Positions 8,317-16,872 of a stretch of DNA of 64,000 nucleotides are shown in pieces. The stretch covers positions 434,001 to 498,000 of the forward strand of contig NZ_JACIJE010000001.1 of NCBI RefSeq assembly GCF_014199195.1. Reading direction: 5' to 3'. The DNA is from Neoroseomonas alkaliterrae (lineage in GTDB: Bacteria; Pseudomonadota; Alphaproteobacteria; Acetobacterales; Acetobacteraceae). Position 1 is the first letter of the stretch. Each line of letters begins with the position of its first letter. The notes under the pieces were generated by a model, which searched no databases, was not told where the DNA came from, and worked only from the letters and a program-made list of their open reading frames with translations. The position numbers and the translations under genes were made by a program.

Positions 8317-9042
8317 ATGGGCTTTCAGCACATCATCAAGGCGGGATCGGCGGCGCTGCTCCTCACGATTGGCACCGCCGGCAGCGGCTCGGCCGCGCCG
8401 CTGACCTTCTTCGGCGAGGATCTCGGCCAGGGCGAGACTGTCCGCCTCGCCGCGACGCCGAACGCGGATGCGGCGCGCAACGCCTTCTTCGCGAACCTCG
8501 TCGGCGTCGGCACCGAGACCTTCGAGGGCTTCGCGGCGGGCACCGGCGCTCCGCTCGCGGTCAGCTTCGGCGCCGCGGGCACCGCGACCCTCGGTGGCAG
8601 CGGCAGCGTGGCCAGCGTGCCGACCGGCACCAACGGCGTCGGCCGCTACCCGATCTCCGGCGACAAGTACTGGGAGACGGGGCAGAACTTCACCATCACC
8701 TTCTCCGACCCGGTGGCGGCCTTCGGATTCTACGGCATCGACATCGGCGATTTCGGCGGCCAGGTGACGCTGACGCTGGCCGGGGGCGGGGCGCAGACCA
8801 TCAACGTGCCGAACACCGTGAATGGCCGTGGCGGCGGGGTGCTCTATTTCGGCATCATCGAGACGCTGACCTTCACCGCCATCACCTTCGGCAACACCGC
8901 CGCGGGCACGGACTTCTTCGGCTTCGACGATTTCAGCATCGGCTCGCTGGAGCAGGTGCGGATCCCGGCGCCGGCCGCGCTCGGCCTGTTCGGCATCGCG
9001 CTCGCCGGCCTCGGCATGGCGATGCGCCGCCGCGCCGCCTGA
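8317..9042 (+). CDS. PEP-CTERM-type exported surface protein
   Basis: This 241-residue protein has a signal peptide (about 1-28) and a mature region rich in Gly, Thr and Phe with beta-strand character (ETFEGFAAGTGAPLAVSFG, FYGIDIGDFGGQVTLTLAGG). Its C-terminus is IPAPAALGLFGIALAGLGMA followed by MRRRAA. That tripartite tail (Pro-rich motif, transmembrane helix, Arg cluster) is the PEP-CTERM sorting signal cut by exosortases. The start ATG has AAGGA nine bases upstream. The protein probably belongs to the extracellular matrix. A sigma-54-type promoter and a terminator frame it as a single-gene unit. No exosortase is in the window. Confidence 0.8.
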   Translation: MGFQHIIKAGSAALLLTIGTAGSGSAAPLTFFGEDLGQGETVRLAATPNADAARNAFFANLVGVGTETFEGFAAGTGAPLAVSFGAAGTATLGGSGSVASVPTGTNGVGRYPISGDKYWETGQNFTITFSDPVAAFGFYGIDIGDFGGQVTLTLAGGGAQTINVPNTVNGRGGGVLYFGIIETLTFTAITFGNTAAGTDFFGFDDFSIGSLEQVRIPAPAALGLFGIALAGLGMAMRRRAA

Positions 9043-9069
9043 TCCGGCCGCGAGAGGACGGAAAGATCG

Positions 9070-9104
9070 CCCGGCCGTGCTCACGCGCGGCCGGGTTTCC
9101 TTTT
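9070..9104 (+). terminator. intrinsic terminator after PEP-CTERM gene 1
   Basis: The stem is CCCGGCCG (9070-9077) and CGGCCGGG (9088-9095) with a 10-base loop, followed by TTTCCTTTT. It lies 27 bases after the stop codon and is the clearest U-tract terminator in the first half of the window. Confidence 0.85.
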
Positions 9105-9141
9105 GCGGCGGCCCGGCGCTGCGCGCCGGCGCGGGCTCGCC

Positions 9142-9708
9142 CTATGGCAGTTTTGTCGTCCCTGCCGCGCGGATGATGCCGCGCGGCCGCGCCGCCTTCT
9201 CGGCGATGCCCGAGATGCCCTGCCGGCGCGCCAGTTCGGCCCAGACCTCCTGCGGATGGATCCCGGCATCCACCCAGACCACCAGCAGGTGATAGAGCAG
9301 GTCCGCGCTCTCGAGCACGGTCGCGTCCCGGTTGCCGGTCGCGGCCTCGATGACGCACTCCACCGCCTCCTCGCCGAGCTTCTGCGCGACCTTGGCGGTG
9401 CCGCGGGCGAGCAGCCGCGCCGAATGGGAGTGCGCGACATCGCCCGAGAGCCGGCGGTCCTCCACCACCTGCCAGAGCCGGTCCAGGATGGCGGCATCCG
9501 CGCCGGCGACATCCGGCGCGAGGGGGGCGAGCACCCGCTTCTCCGCCTTGCGCAGCGGCTTCGGCAGCTTGCCTTTGGCCGGGCCGCCCGGCGGAGCGGC
9601 GGCGACGGGCAGCGGCAGCTTCACCTTCTTCGCCGCCTTCTTCTTCGGCCCGGCCTTGGCCGCCGCAGCCTTGGCCGCCGCCGGCTTCTTCTTCGCCGCC
9701 TTGCCCAT
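9142..9708 (-). CDS. hisE: phosphoribosyl-ATP pyrophosphatase with Lys/Ala-rich N-terminal tail
   Basis: HisE performs the second step of histidine synthesis, PR-ATP to PR-AMP plus pyrophosphate. The catalytic domain starts near residue 72 (AILDRLWQVVEDRRLSGD) and carries SHSARLLARGTAKVAQKLGEEAVE, the family signature. The protein is 188 residues, whereas HisE is usually about 100-110. The extra ~70 residues begin GKAAKKKPAAAKAAAAKAG and look like the basic tail of histone H1 or of bacterial H1-like proteins. The start codon overlaps the hisF stop (TGATG), so translational coupling supports this long start. Only one his function sits in the domain; hisI is not fused. Confidence 0.92.
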   Translation of the reverse strand: MGKAAKKKPAAAKAAAAKAGPKKKAAKKVKLPLPVAAAPPGGPAKGKLPKPLRKAEKRVLAPLAPDVAGADAAILDRLWQVVEDRRLSGDVAHSHSARLLARGTAKVAQKLGEEAVECVIEAATGNRDATVLESADLLYHLLVVWVDAGIHPQEVWAELARRQGISGIAEKAARPRGIIRAAGTTKLP

Positions 9709-10490
9709 CAGCCCCCCTCCATGCGGCGCCGCAGCCGCCGCACCGGCAGGCCGGCCGCGGCCAGCGCCGCCTTCGCCTCGGCGATGCGGAATGCGCCGTA
9801 ATGGAACACCGAGGCGGCGAGCAGCCCGGTCGCGCCCGCCCGCGCCCCCTCGACGAAATGCTCCGGCGCGCCGACGCCGCCCGAGGCGACGATCGGCAGC
9901 CGCACCGCCGCGCGCACGGCCCGCGTCAGTGGCAGGTCGAAGCCCTGCCTGGTGCCGTCGCGGTCCATCGAGGTCAGCAGGATCTCGCCCGCGCCGAGGG
10001 CGGCGACGCGCCTTGCCCATTCGACGGCGTCGAGGCCGGTGCCGCGGCGGCCGCCATGGGTGAAGACCTCCCAGCCCTCGCCCGTCTCCTTCCTGCGCGC
10101 GTCGATGGCCACGACGATGGCCTGGCTGCCGAAGGCCTCGGCGCAGCGGCGCACCAGGTCGGGATCGGCCACCGCCGCGGAGTTGATGGACACCTTGTCC
10201 GCGCCGGCGAGCAGCAGCCGCCGCGCATCCTCGACGCTGCGCACGCCGCCGCCGACGGTGAGCGGGATGAACACCTCCGCCGCCGTGCGGGCGACGACAT
10301 CGAGGATGGTGTCGCGGTTCTCGTGGGAGGCGGTGATGTCGAGGAAGGTCACCTCGTCCGCGCCCTCGGCGTCGTAGGTGCGGGCCTGCTCCACCGGATC
10401 CCCGGCGTCGCGCAGTTCGACGAAGTTTACGCCCTTGACGACGCGGCCGTCCTTCACGTCGAGGCAGGGGATGACACGGAGGGCGAGCAA
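9708..10490 (-). CDS. hisF: imidazole glycerol phosphate synthase cyclase subunit
   Basis: HisF is the (beta/alpha)8 subunit that joins with HisH to make IGP and AICAR. The start is TTG at 10490 giving [22 protein letters not shown], with catalytic Asp11. The second catalytic Asp is in VVAIDARRK. Length (260) is normal. The hisF stop overlaps the hisE start by one base. In many relatives hisA lies directly upstream. Here a divergent DUF6492-like gene separates them. Confidence 0.97.
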   Translation of the reverse strand: MLALRVIPCLDVKDGRVVKGVNFVELRDAGDPVEQARTYDAEGADEVTFLDITASHENRDTILDVVARTAAEVFIPLTVGGGVRSVEDARRLLLAGADKVSINSAAVADPDLVRRCAEAFGSQAIVVAIDARRKETGEGWEVFTHGGRRGTGLDAVEWARRVAALGAGEILLTSMDRDGTRQGFDLPLTRAVRAAVRLPIVASGGVGAPEHFVEGARAGATGLLAASVFHYGAFRIAEAKAALAAAGLPVRRLRRRMEGG

Positions 10491-10706
10491 GGGCGTGGAT
10501 GACCTGTCCGATTGTCGGCAAACCGGCGCCCCGCCGGGCTTCGGCGCCTGCCGGGGATCGAGTGATGCGGATTGCGCCGCCGGTCAAGGGAAGGCGTGGC
10601 CCCTGCCGCCAATAAATCCGCCCCGCCCTCGCCGCAGCCCGGCGCGCGGCCGGTGTTGCCCGCCGATGCGGGCCATGCGACGGATCGGCGCATGAGCGGG
10701 GAAGCC

Positions 10707-11657
10707 ATGGCGGATCGCAGCGACCCATCGCGGAAGCGGCAGCCTTCGCTCTGCCTGCTGACGATCTCCCACGCACCGGATGTCGAGCGCTTCGCCCTGC
10801 TGCGCCATTCGCTGGAACTTTTCGCCCCCGGCTTCGAGCATGTGGCGGTCGTGCACACCGAGGACCTGCCGCTCTTCTCGGCGCGCTTCGGCGGCAGCCC
10901 GCGCCTGAGGCTGCTGCCGACCGCGGCCGTGCTGCCCGCGAAGGTGGAGCGCCAGCGGCGCTTCTGGGGCGGCCGCCCCGGGCGCTGGCTGCGCCATCTC
11001 GAGTGGCGCATCCCGTCCCATGCCCGGCTCTATTCGGGCTGGAAGCTGCAGCAGATCGCCAAGATCGAGGCGGCCGCGGAGCTCAGCGCCGACGCGGTGA
11101 TGTTCCTCGATTCCGACACCTTCCTGACCCATCCGCTGGTGCATGGGGATGTCTTCGACGGCGAGGGGCGGCTCCATCTGCGCGAATGCCCGGCGGAGAC
11201 CTACGAGGATTTCGCCTTCGAGGTCGGGCGCCAGATCCTCTTCCGCGGCCGGCTGACCGACCGGGCGGAGGCCTTCAACTACATCCTCCCGACGCCGCGC
11301 TTCCTGACGCGGACGGCCGCCACTCTGCGGTCGGCGCTGCGCGAGATGCACAAGGACTGGGTCCAAACCTACTACCGCACGGATTTTCCGGCCGAGTACA
11401 ACCTCCTTGGCCATGTCGCCCGGGCCATCGAGGGCTACGCCGGCTACGCGCCCGACCCGCGCAACAGGGACGACTGGGGCTACGACGTGAAGTTCCCGGA
11501 GCAGCTCGAGCCGGCCATCGCGCTGTGCGAGCAGGAGCAGGGCCGCCGGCAATTCTTCCTCGTGCAGTCGAACATGCGGATGCCGCCCGCCGATTACGTG
11601 CCACGGCTCCGGCGCATGATCGAGGCCTTGGCGCGGCGGCAGCCCGCCGCGGGCTGA
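10707..11657 (+). CDS. DUF6492-like glycosyltransferase-type protein
   Basis: This protein of about 316 residues resembles DUF6492, recognised from memory with moderate certainty. It has a nucleotide-sugar-transferase feel. LCLLTISHAPDVERFALLRHSL is near the N-terminus and the DxD-like motif AVMFLDSDTFLTHPL lies near residues 130-145. EYNLLGHVARAIEGYAGY and FFLVQSNMRMPP come later. No signal peptide or membrane segment is seen. The ATG at 10707 has GGGGAA upstream; an in-frame ATG at 10692 is an alternative. It sits between hisA and hisF on the opposite strand and is followed by repeat copy B, so it looks like an insertion into the his cluster. Confidence 0.7.
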   Translation: MADRSDPSRKRQPSLCLLTISHAPDVERFALLRHSLELFAPGFEHVAVVHTEDLPLFSARFGGSPRLRLLPTAAVLPAKVERQRRFWGGRPGRWLRHLEWRIPSHARLYSGWKLQQIAKIEAAAELSADAVMFLDSDTFLTHPLVHGDVFDGEGRLHLRECPAETYEDFAFEVGRQILFRGRLTDRAEAFNYILPTPRFLTRTAATLRSALREMHKDWVQTYYRTDFPAEYNLLGHVARAIEGYAGYAPDPRNRDDWGYDVKFPEQLEPAIALCEQEQGRRQFFLVQSNMRMPPADYVPRLRRMIEALARRQPAAG

Positions 11658-11782
11658 TACCCCGCGGACAAAGGATGGACCTTTGTCTGCAGGGTACCAG
11701 GATTTGCTTCCGCGCGCGGCCGCCCCACCAGCCCCGCGCGCCGTACCAGCGGGCGAAAGGTCAGACCTTTCGCCCGCTGATA
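11655..11782 (-). repeat. convergent-junction hairpin element, copy B
   Basis: This is a full copy between the DUF6492-like gene and hisA. Hairpin 2 is at 11658-11696 (17-base arms, 15 matches, loop ATGGA). The linker runs to 11743. Hairpin 1 is at 11744-11782 (17-base arms, 16 matches, loop TCAGA). The left edge TGATACC contains the TGA stop of the DUF6492-like gene. Confidence 0.9.
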
Positions 11783-11797
11783 TGAGGCGCGCCGCGC

Positions 11798-12526
11798 CTA
11801 CCCGGCCGCCGCCAGCGCCGCCTCCGGCGCGATCCGCCCGTCATAGAGCGCGCGGCCGATGATCGCGCCCTCGATGCCGGCCCGCGCCTCGCGCAGCGCC
11901 ACGAGATCCGCCACGCCGGCCACGCCGCCGCTCGCGATCACCGGCAGGCGCACCGCCCGCGCCAGCGCCGCCGTCGCCTCGACATTCACGCCGCCCAGCA
12001 TCCCGTCGCGCGCGATGTCGGTGTAGATCACCGCCGCCGCCCCGGAATCCTCGAAACGCTTCGCGAGGTCGGTGGCGCTGACATCGGAGGTCTCCGCCCA
12101 GCCCTCGGTGGCCACCATCCCCTCGCGCGCGTCGATGCCGAGCGCGACGCGCGCGGGAAATGCCCGGCAGGCCGCGCGCGCGAAATCGGGGTCCTTCACC
12201 GCCGCGCTGCCGAGGATGATGCGGCTGACCCCCGCCGCCAGCCACGCCTCCGCCACCGCCATGGAGCGGATGCCGCCGCCGAGCTGGATGCGCGCGCCCG
12301 GCACGGCGGCGAGGATGGCGCGCACCGCCTCGGCATTCGCCGGCCGGCCGGCGAAGGCGCCGTCGAGGTCCACCACATGCACCCAGGCGAAGCCCGCCGC
12401 GATGAAGGCCCGCGCCTGGGCGGCGGGGTCCTCGGCATAGACCGTCGCCTGGTCCATCTCCCCGCGCCGGAGGCGCACCACCTGGCCGCCCTTGAGGTCG
12501 ATGGCGGGATAGAGCGTGAGGGTCAT
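11798..12526 (-). CDS. hisA: phosphoribosylformimino-5-aminoimidazole carboxamide ribotide isomerase
   Basis: HisA isomerises ProFAR to PRFAR in histidine synthesis. It is a 242-residue TIM barrel. The N-terminus [18 protein letters not shown] carries the catalytic Asp10 and the second Asp is in [30 protein letters not shown] is the phosphate-binding region. It is homologous to hisF. The nearest upstream minus-strand gene is the isochorismatase, 207 bases away, so hisA may have its own promoter. Confidence 0.97.
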   Translation of the reverse strand: MTLTLYPAIDLKGGQVVRLRRGEMDQATVYAEDPAAQARAFIAAGFAWVHVVDLDGAFAGRPANAEAVRAILAAVPGARIQLGGGIRSMAVAEAWLAAGVSRIILGSAAVKDPDFARAACRAFPARVALGIDAREGMVATEGWAETSDVSATDLAKRFEDSGAAAVIYTDIARDGMLGGVNVEATAALARAVRLPVIASGGVAGVADLVALREARAGIEGAIIGRALYDGRIAPEAALAAAG

Positions 12527-12733
12527 GGCGTCGGGTCCGTGGCGGCGCCGGGCCAGGCGCCGGCAGGGGCGGCCTTATAGCGCGGCAGGCCGCCGCGGGG
12601 ATGGGGTTCCCGTGCCGGACCGTGCCGGCGGGACGAGCGCCGCGGATGCGGCCGCCTCGCCGCAGCGGCGCGGGCCGTCTCCGCATCGCGTGGGAGCGAA
12701 GCCCGGGCTCGCGAGGACAGGCGGCGCGCCCCG

Positions 12734-13435
12734 TCAGCCGGGCATGCGCGGAATGGCCTCCAGCACCTCGCCCACCGGCAGGACATCGGCGTACTTCACC
12801 GCCATGTCGTAGAGGTTCGCGAAATGCGGGCTCTCGTGCTTGTCGGCCACGCATTCCTCCGGGACGATCATGCGGAAGCCGCAGGACAGCCCGTCCACCA
12901 CCGTCGCGCGCACGCAGCCCGAGGTGGAGCCGCCGGTCACCACCACCGTGTCCGTGCCGTGGAAGGTGAGCAGGGAGCGCAGATGCGTCTCGAAGAAGGC
13001 GCTCGCCATGCGCTTGTTGATCAGGATGTCGGATGGCGCGCGCTCCACCCGCGGGTCGAGGGCCGCCCGCGGCGAGCCCTCCTTGATGTTCTGCAGGCTG
13101 TCCGGCGTGTCCGAGCGCGTGCCCCAGACGCCGCAATCCTCGCCCGAGGGCAGGTAGGCCACATAGGTCCAGACCACCGGCCAGGACCGCGCGCGGAAGG
13201 CGCGGGCCAGCGCGTTCACATGCTCGATCTGGCGCGGGTCGGTCTCGTAGGCGGTGGCGTAGGTGCCGACCTGCGTGTAGGCGCATTGCAGGTCGATGTT
13301 CACGAGCGCCGCGCGCCGGCCGAAGCCGAAGCGACGGCGGGTTGAGGAGGCCTTCGCCTCCGCATAGAGCTGCCGCGCCGTCTTCCCGTCCTCGATCATC
13401 GCCCCATCCCGCGCCGCGCGGCGAAAGCGTTCCAT
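12734..13435 (-). CDS. isochorismatase-family amidohydrolase
   Basis: This cysteine hydrolase of the isochorismatase/N-carbamoylsarcosine amidase family has about 233 residues. The catalytic triad is visible: Asp in ALVNIDLQCAYT, Lys in ILINKRMASAFFET, and the nucleophile Cys in VTGGSTSGCVRATVVDG. Relatives with IEDGKTARQLYAEAKA and this core act on small amides such as N-carbamoylsarcosine. The substrate cannot be read here. The start may be ATG 13435 or ATG 13399. It lies divergent to the Na/Ca antiporter gene and inside the scattered his cluster. Confidence 0.85.
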   Translation of the reverse strand: MERFRRAARDGAMIEDGKTARQLYAEAKASSTRRRFGFGRRAALVNIDLQCAYTQVGTYATAYETDPRQIEHVNALARAFRARSWPVVWTYVAYLPSGEDCGVWGTRSDTPDSLQNIKEGSPRAALDPRVERAPSDILINKRMASAFFETHLRSLLTFHGTDTVVVTGGSTSGCVRATVVDGLSCGFRMIVPEECVADKHESPHFANLYDMAVKYADVLPVGEVLEAIPRMPG

Positions 13436-13507
13436 GCCCGCGGCCCGATCACAAGGCGGGCTGGAACGGCGCGGGGCCCCTTCCCATCTGGCCGCGAAAC
13501 CGAGCCG

Positions 13508-14506
13508 ATGGGGGGCCTGTTGGAGACGACGCTGCTGATCCTGGGCGGGCTGGTGCTGCTCGCCCTGGGCGGGGAGGCGCTGGTGCGTGGGGCGGTGCAG
13601 ATCGCCGAACGCCTCGGCATCTCGCCGCTGCTGATCGGGCTGACGCTGGTCGGCTTCGGCACCTCGACGCCGGAACTGGTGACGAGCGTGCAGGCCTCCC
13701 TCGCGGGCTCGCCGGGCATCGCGGTCGGCAACGTGGTCGGGTCCAACATCGCGAATGTGCTGCTGATCCTCGGCGCGGCGGCGCTGATCCATCCGGTCCG
13801 CGTGACCTCCGCCGCGCTGGCGCGCGACGGCGTGATCGGCGCGGCGGCGGCCGCGGCGCTGGTCGCGGCCGGGCTGCTGTGGTCGCTCGACCGGATGGTG
13901 GGCGCGGCCTTCCTGGCCGGACTCGTCGCCTATCTCGGCTTCGCCTGGTGGCAGGAATCGCGCGGCACGGCGGACCACACGGCCGCCTTCGACAAGGGTG
14001 TGGCCTTCGAGGAGGCGCATCCCGACCGGCTGCGCGCCGCCCCGGCCTCGGCGGCGGGCGGCCTCGCGCTCTCCCTCGCGCTGCTGCTGGGCGGGCTTGC
14101 GCTGGTCGTGCTCGGCGGGCGGCTGCTCGTGGATGGCGCGGTGGCCCTTGCGCGCGCCTTCGCGGTGGAGGAGGCGCTGATCGGCCTGACCATCGTCGCG
14201 GTCGGCACCTCGCTGCCCGAGCTCGTCACCTCGGCCATCGCGGCCATGCGCCGGCAGGCGGATGTGGCGATCGGCAACGTGCTCGGCTCGAACATCTACA
14301 ATGTGCTCGGCATCGCCGGCGCAACGGGCATGATCGCCCCGACCGCGATCCCCGCCGGGATCGCGGGCTTCGACGCGCCGCTGATGCTCGCCGTCTCGCT
14401 GTTGCTGCTGGTGGTCGCGCGCACCGGATGGCGCATCGGCCGGCGGGAGGGCGGCCTGCTGCTCGGCCTCTATGCGGCCTATCTTTGGTGGATGTGGCCC
14501 GCCTGA
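13508..14506 (+). CDS. calcium/sodium antiporter (CaCA family, YrbG-like)
   Basis: This is a 332-residue inner-membrane cation antiporter with the two inverted alpha-repeats of the family. Repeat 1 has GFGTSTPELVTSVQAS and GNVVGSNIANVLLILG. Repeat 2 has AVGTSLPELVTSAIAA and GNVLGSNIYNVLGIAG. About ten hydrophobic segments surround a short acidic loop near residue 155-180. Members exchange sodium or protons for calcium; ion choice cannot be told from sequence alone. It ends 16 bases from the convergent GNAT gene. Confidence 0.93.
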   Translation: MGGLLETTLLILGGLVLLALGGEALVRGAVQIAERLGISPLLIGLTLVGFGTSTPELVTSVQASLAGSPGIAVGNVVGSNIANVLLILGAAALIHPVRVTSAALARDGVIGAAAAAALVAAGLLWSLDRMVGAAFLAGLVAYLGFAWWQESRGTADHTAAFDKGVAFEEAHPDRLRAAPASAAGGLALSLALLLGGLALVVLGGRLLVDGAVALARAFAVEEALIGLTIVAVGTSLPELVTSAIAAMRRQADVAIGNVLGSNIYNVLGIAGATGMIAPTAIPAGIAGFDAPLMLAVSLLLLVVARTGWRIGRREGGLLLGLYAAYLWWMWPA

Positions 14507-14522
14507 GGCCGGGCGGCGGCGT

Positions 14523-15122
14523 TCAGCAGGCGCCGTCCATCAGCGCGCCCGTGCTGCGCCCGCGGCCGGGTTCCAGCGTCTTGTAGTAGAAGCGCCCGGC
14601 CACGGTCTGCCCCTTCACCCGCGCATAGAAGGGGTGGGTGCCCCAATGCACGTAGCCGAGGCTCTCGAACAGCGCGATGGCGGTGCGCTGCGTCTCGCGC
14701 ACGTCGAGGTTCAGCACCCGGTGGCCGAGCGCGGCGGCGCGTTCCTCGACCCGCTGCACGAGCATCCGCGCGAGCCCCACGCCGCGGGCATAGGGCGCGA
14801 TGTAGGCATGGGTCAGCGTCGCGCTGAAGGCCTGCGCCTCGTTGTTGCGGGGCGGGCGGACGAGCTGCGCCGAACCGACCGGATGGCCGTCGAGGCGGGC
14901 GACGAACAATTCCCGCTCGGGCACCAGCAGCGCGCCGCGGAAATGCCGCACCAGCGCCGCGCGCCCCTGCGGCTCGACCCAGCCGAAGCCGCCGCCCTCG
15001 ATGATGGCGGCGTCCGTCGCCTCGGCCAGTTCGGCGAGGTCGGCCTCCGAGAGGTGCTCGACGCGCTCGACAGCCAGCGCGCGGGCGGATTGCAGGGCCG
15101 CGGAAGCGTTCAAGGTTCCCAC
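14523..15122 (-). CDS. GNAT-family N-acetyltransferase
   Basis: This 199-residue protein carries the GNAT acetyl-CoA motif A in AYIAPYARGVGLARMLVQRVEERA and a typical motif B in VRETQRTAIALFESLGYVHWG. The GTG start at 15122 overlaps the end of hisH by 13 bases; TTG at 15113 is an alternative. The overlap suggests co-transcription with the histidine genes. The substrate is unknown. Confidence 0.88.
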   Translation of the reverse strand: MGTLNASAALQSARALAVERVEHLSEADLAELAEATDAAIIEGGGFGWVEPQGRAALVRHFRGALLVPERELFVARLDGHPVGSAQLVRPPRNNEAQAFSATLTHAYIAPYARGVGLARMLVQRVEERAAALGHRVLNLDVRETQRTAIALFESLGYVHWGTHPFYARVKGQTVAGRFYYKTLEPGRGRSTGALMDGAC

Positions 15123-15769
15123 CTGAGGAAGTTGGCGAGCATCAGCAGCCCCACCGGGCCGCTCTTTTCCACATGGAACTGCAGCCCGGCAAGGTTGCCG
15201 CGCGCGATGATGGCGGTCACGGGGCCGCCATAGTCGGTGGTGGCGATCACGTCCTCGGGATCGTCGGCCTCGAAGGCGAAGGAGTGGACGAAATAGACCT
15301 GGTCGCCGGGCTTCACCCCGTCGAGCACGGGGTGGAAGTTCTCCTCGAAGGAGAGGGCGTTCCAGCCCATCTGCGGCAGCGGCAGCGGCGTGCCGTCCGG
15401 GCCGCGCGGGTCCATCGGCGCCACCACGCCCGGGATCCAGCCGAGGCCCGGCGTCTCCCCGTGCTCGAGGCCCTTCGTGCCCATCAACTGCATGCCGACG
15501 CAGATGCCGAGGAAGGGCACGCCCATGCCGCGCACCCGTTCCTCGAGCGCCTCCACCACGCCGGGCAGGGCATCGAGGCCGCGGCGGCAGGCCGCGAAGG
15601 CACCCTGGCCGGGCAGCACGATGCGGTCGGCGAGGCGCAGGTCGGACGCGGCGGTGACGACCTTGACCTCGGCCGCGATGTCGTTGTCCTCCGCCGCCTT
15701 CTCGAAGGCGCGGACCACCGAGGCGAGGTTGCCCGAGCCCGGATCCACCACCGCGACGCGCTGCGCCAT
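15110..15769 (-). CDS. hisH: imidazole glycerol phosphate synthase glutamine amidotransferase subunit
   Basis: HisH releases ammonia from glutamine for HisF. It has 219 residues. The nucleophile Cys lies in FLGICVGMQLMG, and His and Glu in LQFHVEKSGPVG. The oxyanion segment PGQGAFAACRRGL is present. The ATG at 15769 precedes AQRVAVVDPGSGNLASV. It is 19 bases downstream of the DUF2628 gene and in line with hisB, so hisB-DUF2628-hisH-GNAT reads as one operon. Confidence 0.97.
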   Translation of the reverse strand: MAQRVAVVDPGSGNLASVVRAFEKAAEDNDIAAEVKVVTAASDLRLADRIVLPGQGAFAACRRGLDALPGVVEALEERVRGMGVPFLGICVGMQLMGTKGLEHGETPGLGWIPGVVAPMDPRGPDGTPLPLPQMGWNALSFEENFHPVLDGVKPGDQVYFVHSFAFEADDPEDVIATTDYGGPVTAIIARGNLAGLQFHVEKSGPVGLLMLANFLRWEP

Positions 15770-15788
15770 CCCCCCCCTCCTCCCCGCC

Positions 15789-16163
15789 TCAGGCCGCGAG
15801 CCGCGCGAGATCCGGCCGGGCGCTGGCCAGGGTGAGGAAGGCGGCATCCTCGTTCCGCCCCATCACCACGCCTTCCGTTCGCCAGCCACGCAGGCCTAGC
15901 CACCAGGATTGCAGCGCCCGCGCCTCGAAGCCGATGAAGAGCTGCAGGCCGAGCAGCAGCGGCGCCGCCGCGGCGGGCGGCAGCAGCGCGCCGAGCGCCA
16001 CCGTGGCGGCGAGCGCCAGCGCCGCCAGCGCGAAGAGCCGGTTCGCCGCGAACCAGAGCACCGGCGCGAGGAAGGCGCCGAAGGCGAAGCCGTCGCGGAC
16101 CAGCAAGGTGCGCGGCGGACGGTTCCGGTCGGGCGGTCGGACATGCACCGTCCAGACGCGCAT
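15789..16163 (-). CDS. DUF2628 membrane protein
   Basis: This small protein of 124 residues starts MRVWTVHVRPPDRNRPPRTLLVRDGFAFGAFLAP (shown in two parts: MRVWTVHVRPPDR and then LVRDGFAFGAFLAP). That start is characteristic of DUF2628, found between hisB and hisH in many alphaproteobacteria. Three hydrophobic stretches cover about 40-105, and a tail GVVMGRNEDAAFLTLA follows. The function is unknown. It lies 2 bases after hisB. Confidence 0.85.
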   Translation of the reverse strand: MRVWTVHVRPPDRNRPPRTLLVRDGFAFGAFLAPVLWFAANRLFALAALALAATVALGALLPPAAAAPLLLGLQLFIGFEARALQSWWLGLRGWRTEGVVMGRNEDAAFLTLASARPDLARLAA

Positions 16164-16165
16164 CC

Positions 16166-16780
16166 TCAAGCCTCCAGCACCCCCTTCGTCGAGGGGATCG
16201 CCCCGCCGGCCCGCGGATCGGGCTCGACGGCCTGCCGGAGCGCGCGTGCGGCGGCCTTGAAGCAGGCCTCGGCGACATGGTGCGCGTTGGTGCCCGCCTT
16301 CAAGGTCATGTGCAGGGTGATGCCGGCATTGAAGGCCAGTGCCCGGAAGAACTCCTCGAACAGCTCGGTGTCCATCTCCCCCACCTTGTCGCGGGCGAAG
16401 GGGACGGACCAGGCGAGGAAGGGCCGGCCCGAGAGGTCCACCGCGCATTCGGCCAGCGCCTCGTCCATCGGCAGCAGGGCGGCGCCGTAGCGGCGGATGC
16501 CGCGCTTCTCCCCCAGCGCCTTGCGCAGCGCCTGGCCGAGCACGATGCCGACATCCTCGGCGGTGTGGTGGAAGTCGATGTGCAGGTCGCCGCGGGCGGC
16601 GATCTGCATGTCGATCATCGAATGGCGCGCGAGCGCGGTCAGCATGTGGTCGAGGAAGCCGATGCCGGTCGCGACCTCGGCCCGGCCGGTGCCGTCGAGG
16701 TCGAGGGCGACGCGGATCTCGGTCTCGGCGGTGCTGCGGGCGATCTCGGCGCGGCGCGGCGGGGCGAAGGAACCTTGCAT
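16166..16780 (-). CDS. hisB: imidazoleglycerol-phosphate dehydratase
   Basis: HisB dehydrates IGP to imidazole acetol phosphate. It is a monofunctional enzyme of 204 residues with the two metal-binding His motifs: [14 protein letters not shown] with [13 protein letters not shown] in the first half, and [14 protein letters not shown] in the second. No phosphatase domain is fused, as usual outside enterobacteria. It is divergent from hslV, with 92 bases between the start codons. Confidence 0.97.
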   Translation of the reverse strand: MQGSFAPPRRAEIARSTAETEIRVALDLDGTGRAEVATGIGFLDHMLTALARHSMIDMQIAARGDLHIDFHHTAEDVGIVLGQALRKALGEKRGIRRYGAALLPMDEALAECAVDLSGRPFLAWSVPFARDKVGEMDTELFEEFFRALAFNAGITLHMTLKAGTNAHHVAEACFKAAARALRQAVEPDPRAGGAIPSTKGVLEA

Positions 16781-16872
16781 GTCCGTTACCTACGCCCCCC
16801 GGCCGGGGTGCCGCAACGGCCCCGAGGGGCCCCGTTGAGTCCGGCCGCCCGCTCGCCCACATTCGGGGCACC

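Noticed and set aside
12527-12733. The 207-base gap after hisA as a further element copy
   Set aside because: Neither of the hairpin arm sequences nor the linker is present. It has only short chance inverted repeats.
16814-16837. Hairpin CAACGG...CCGTTG between hisB and hslV as a his attenuator
   Set aside because: There is no leader peptide with His codons and no alternative stem. It is a short stem that is common by chance in this GC range.
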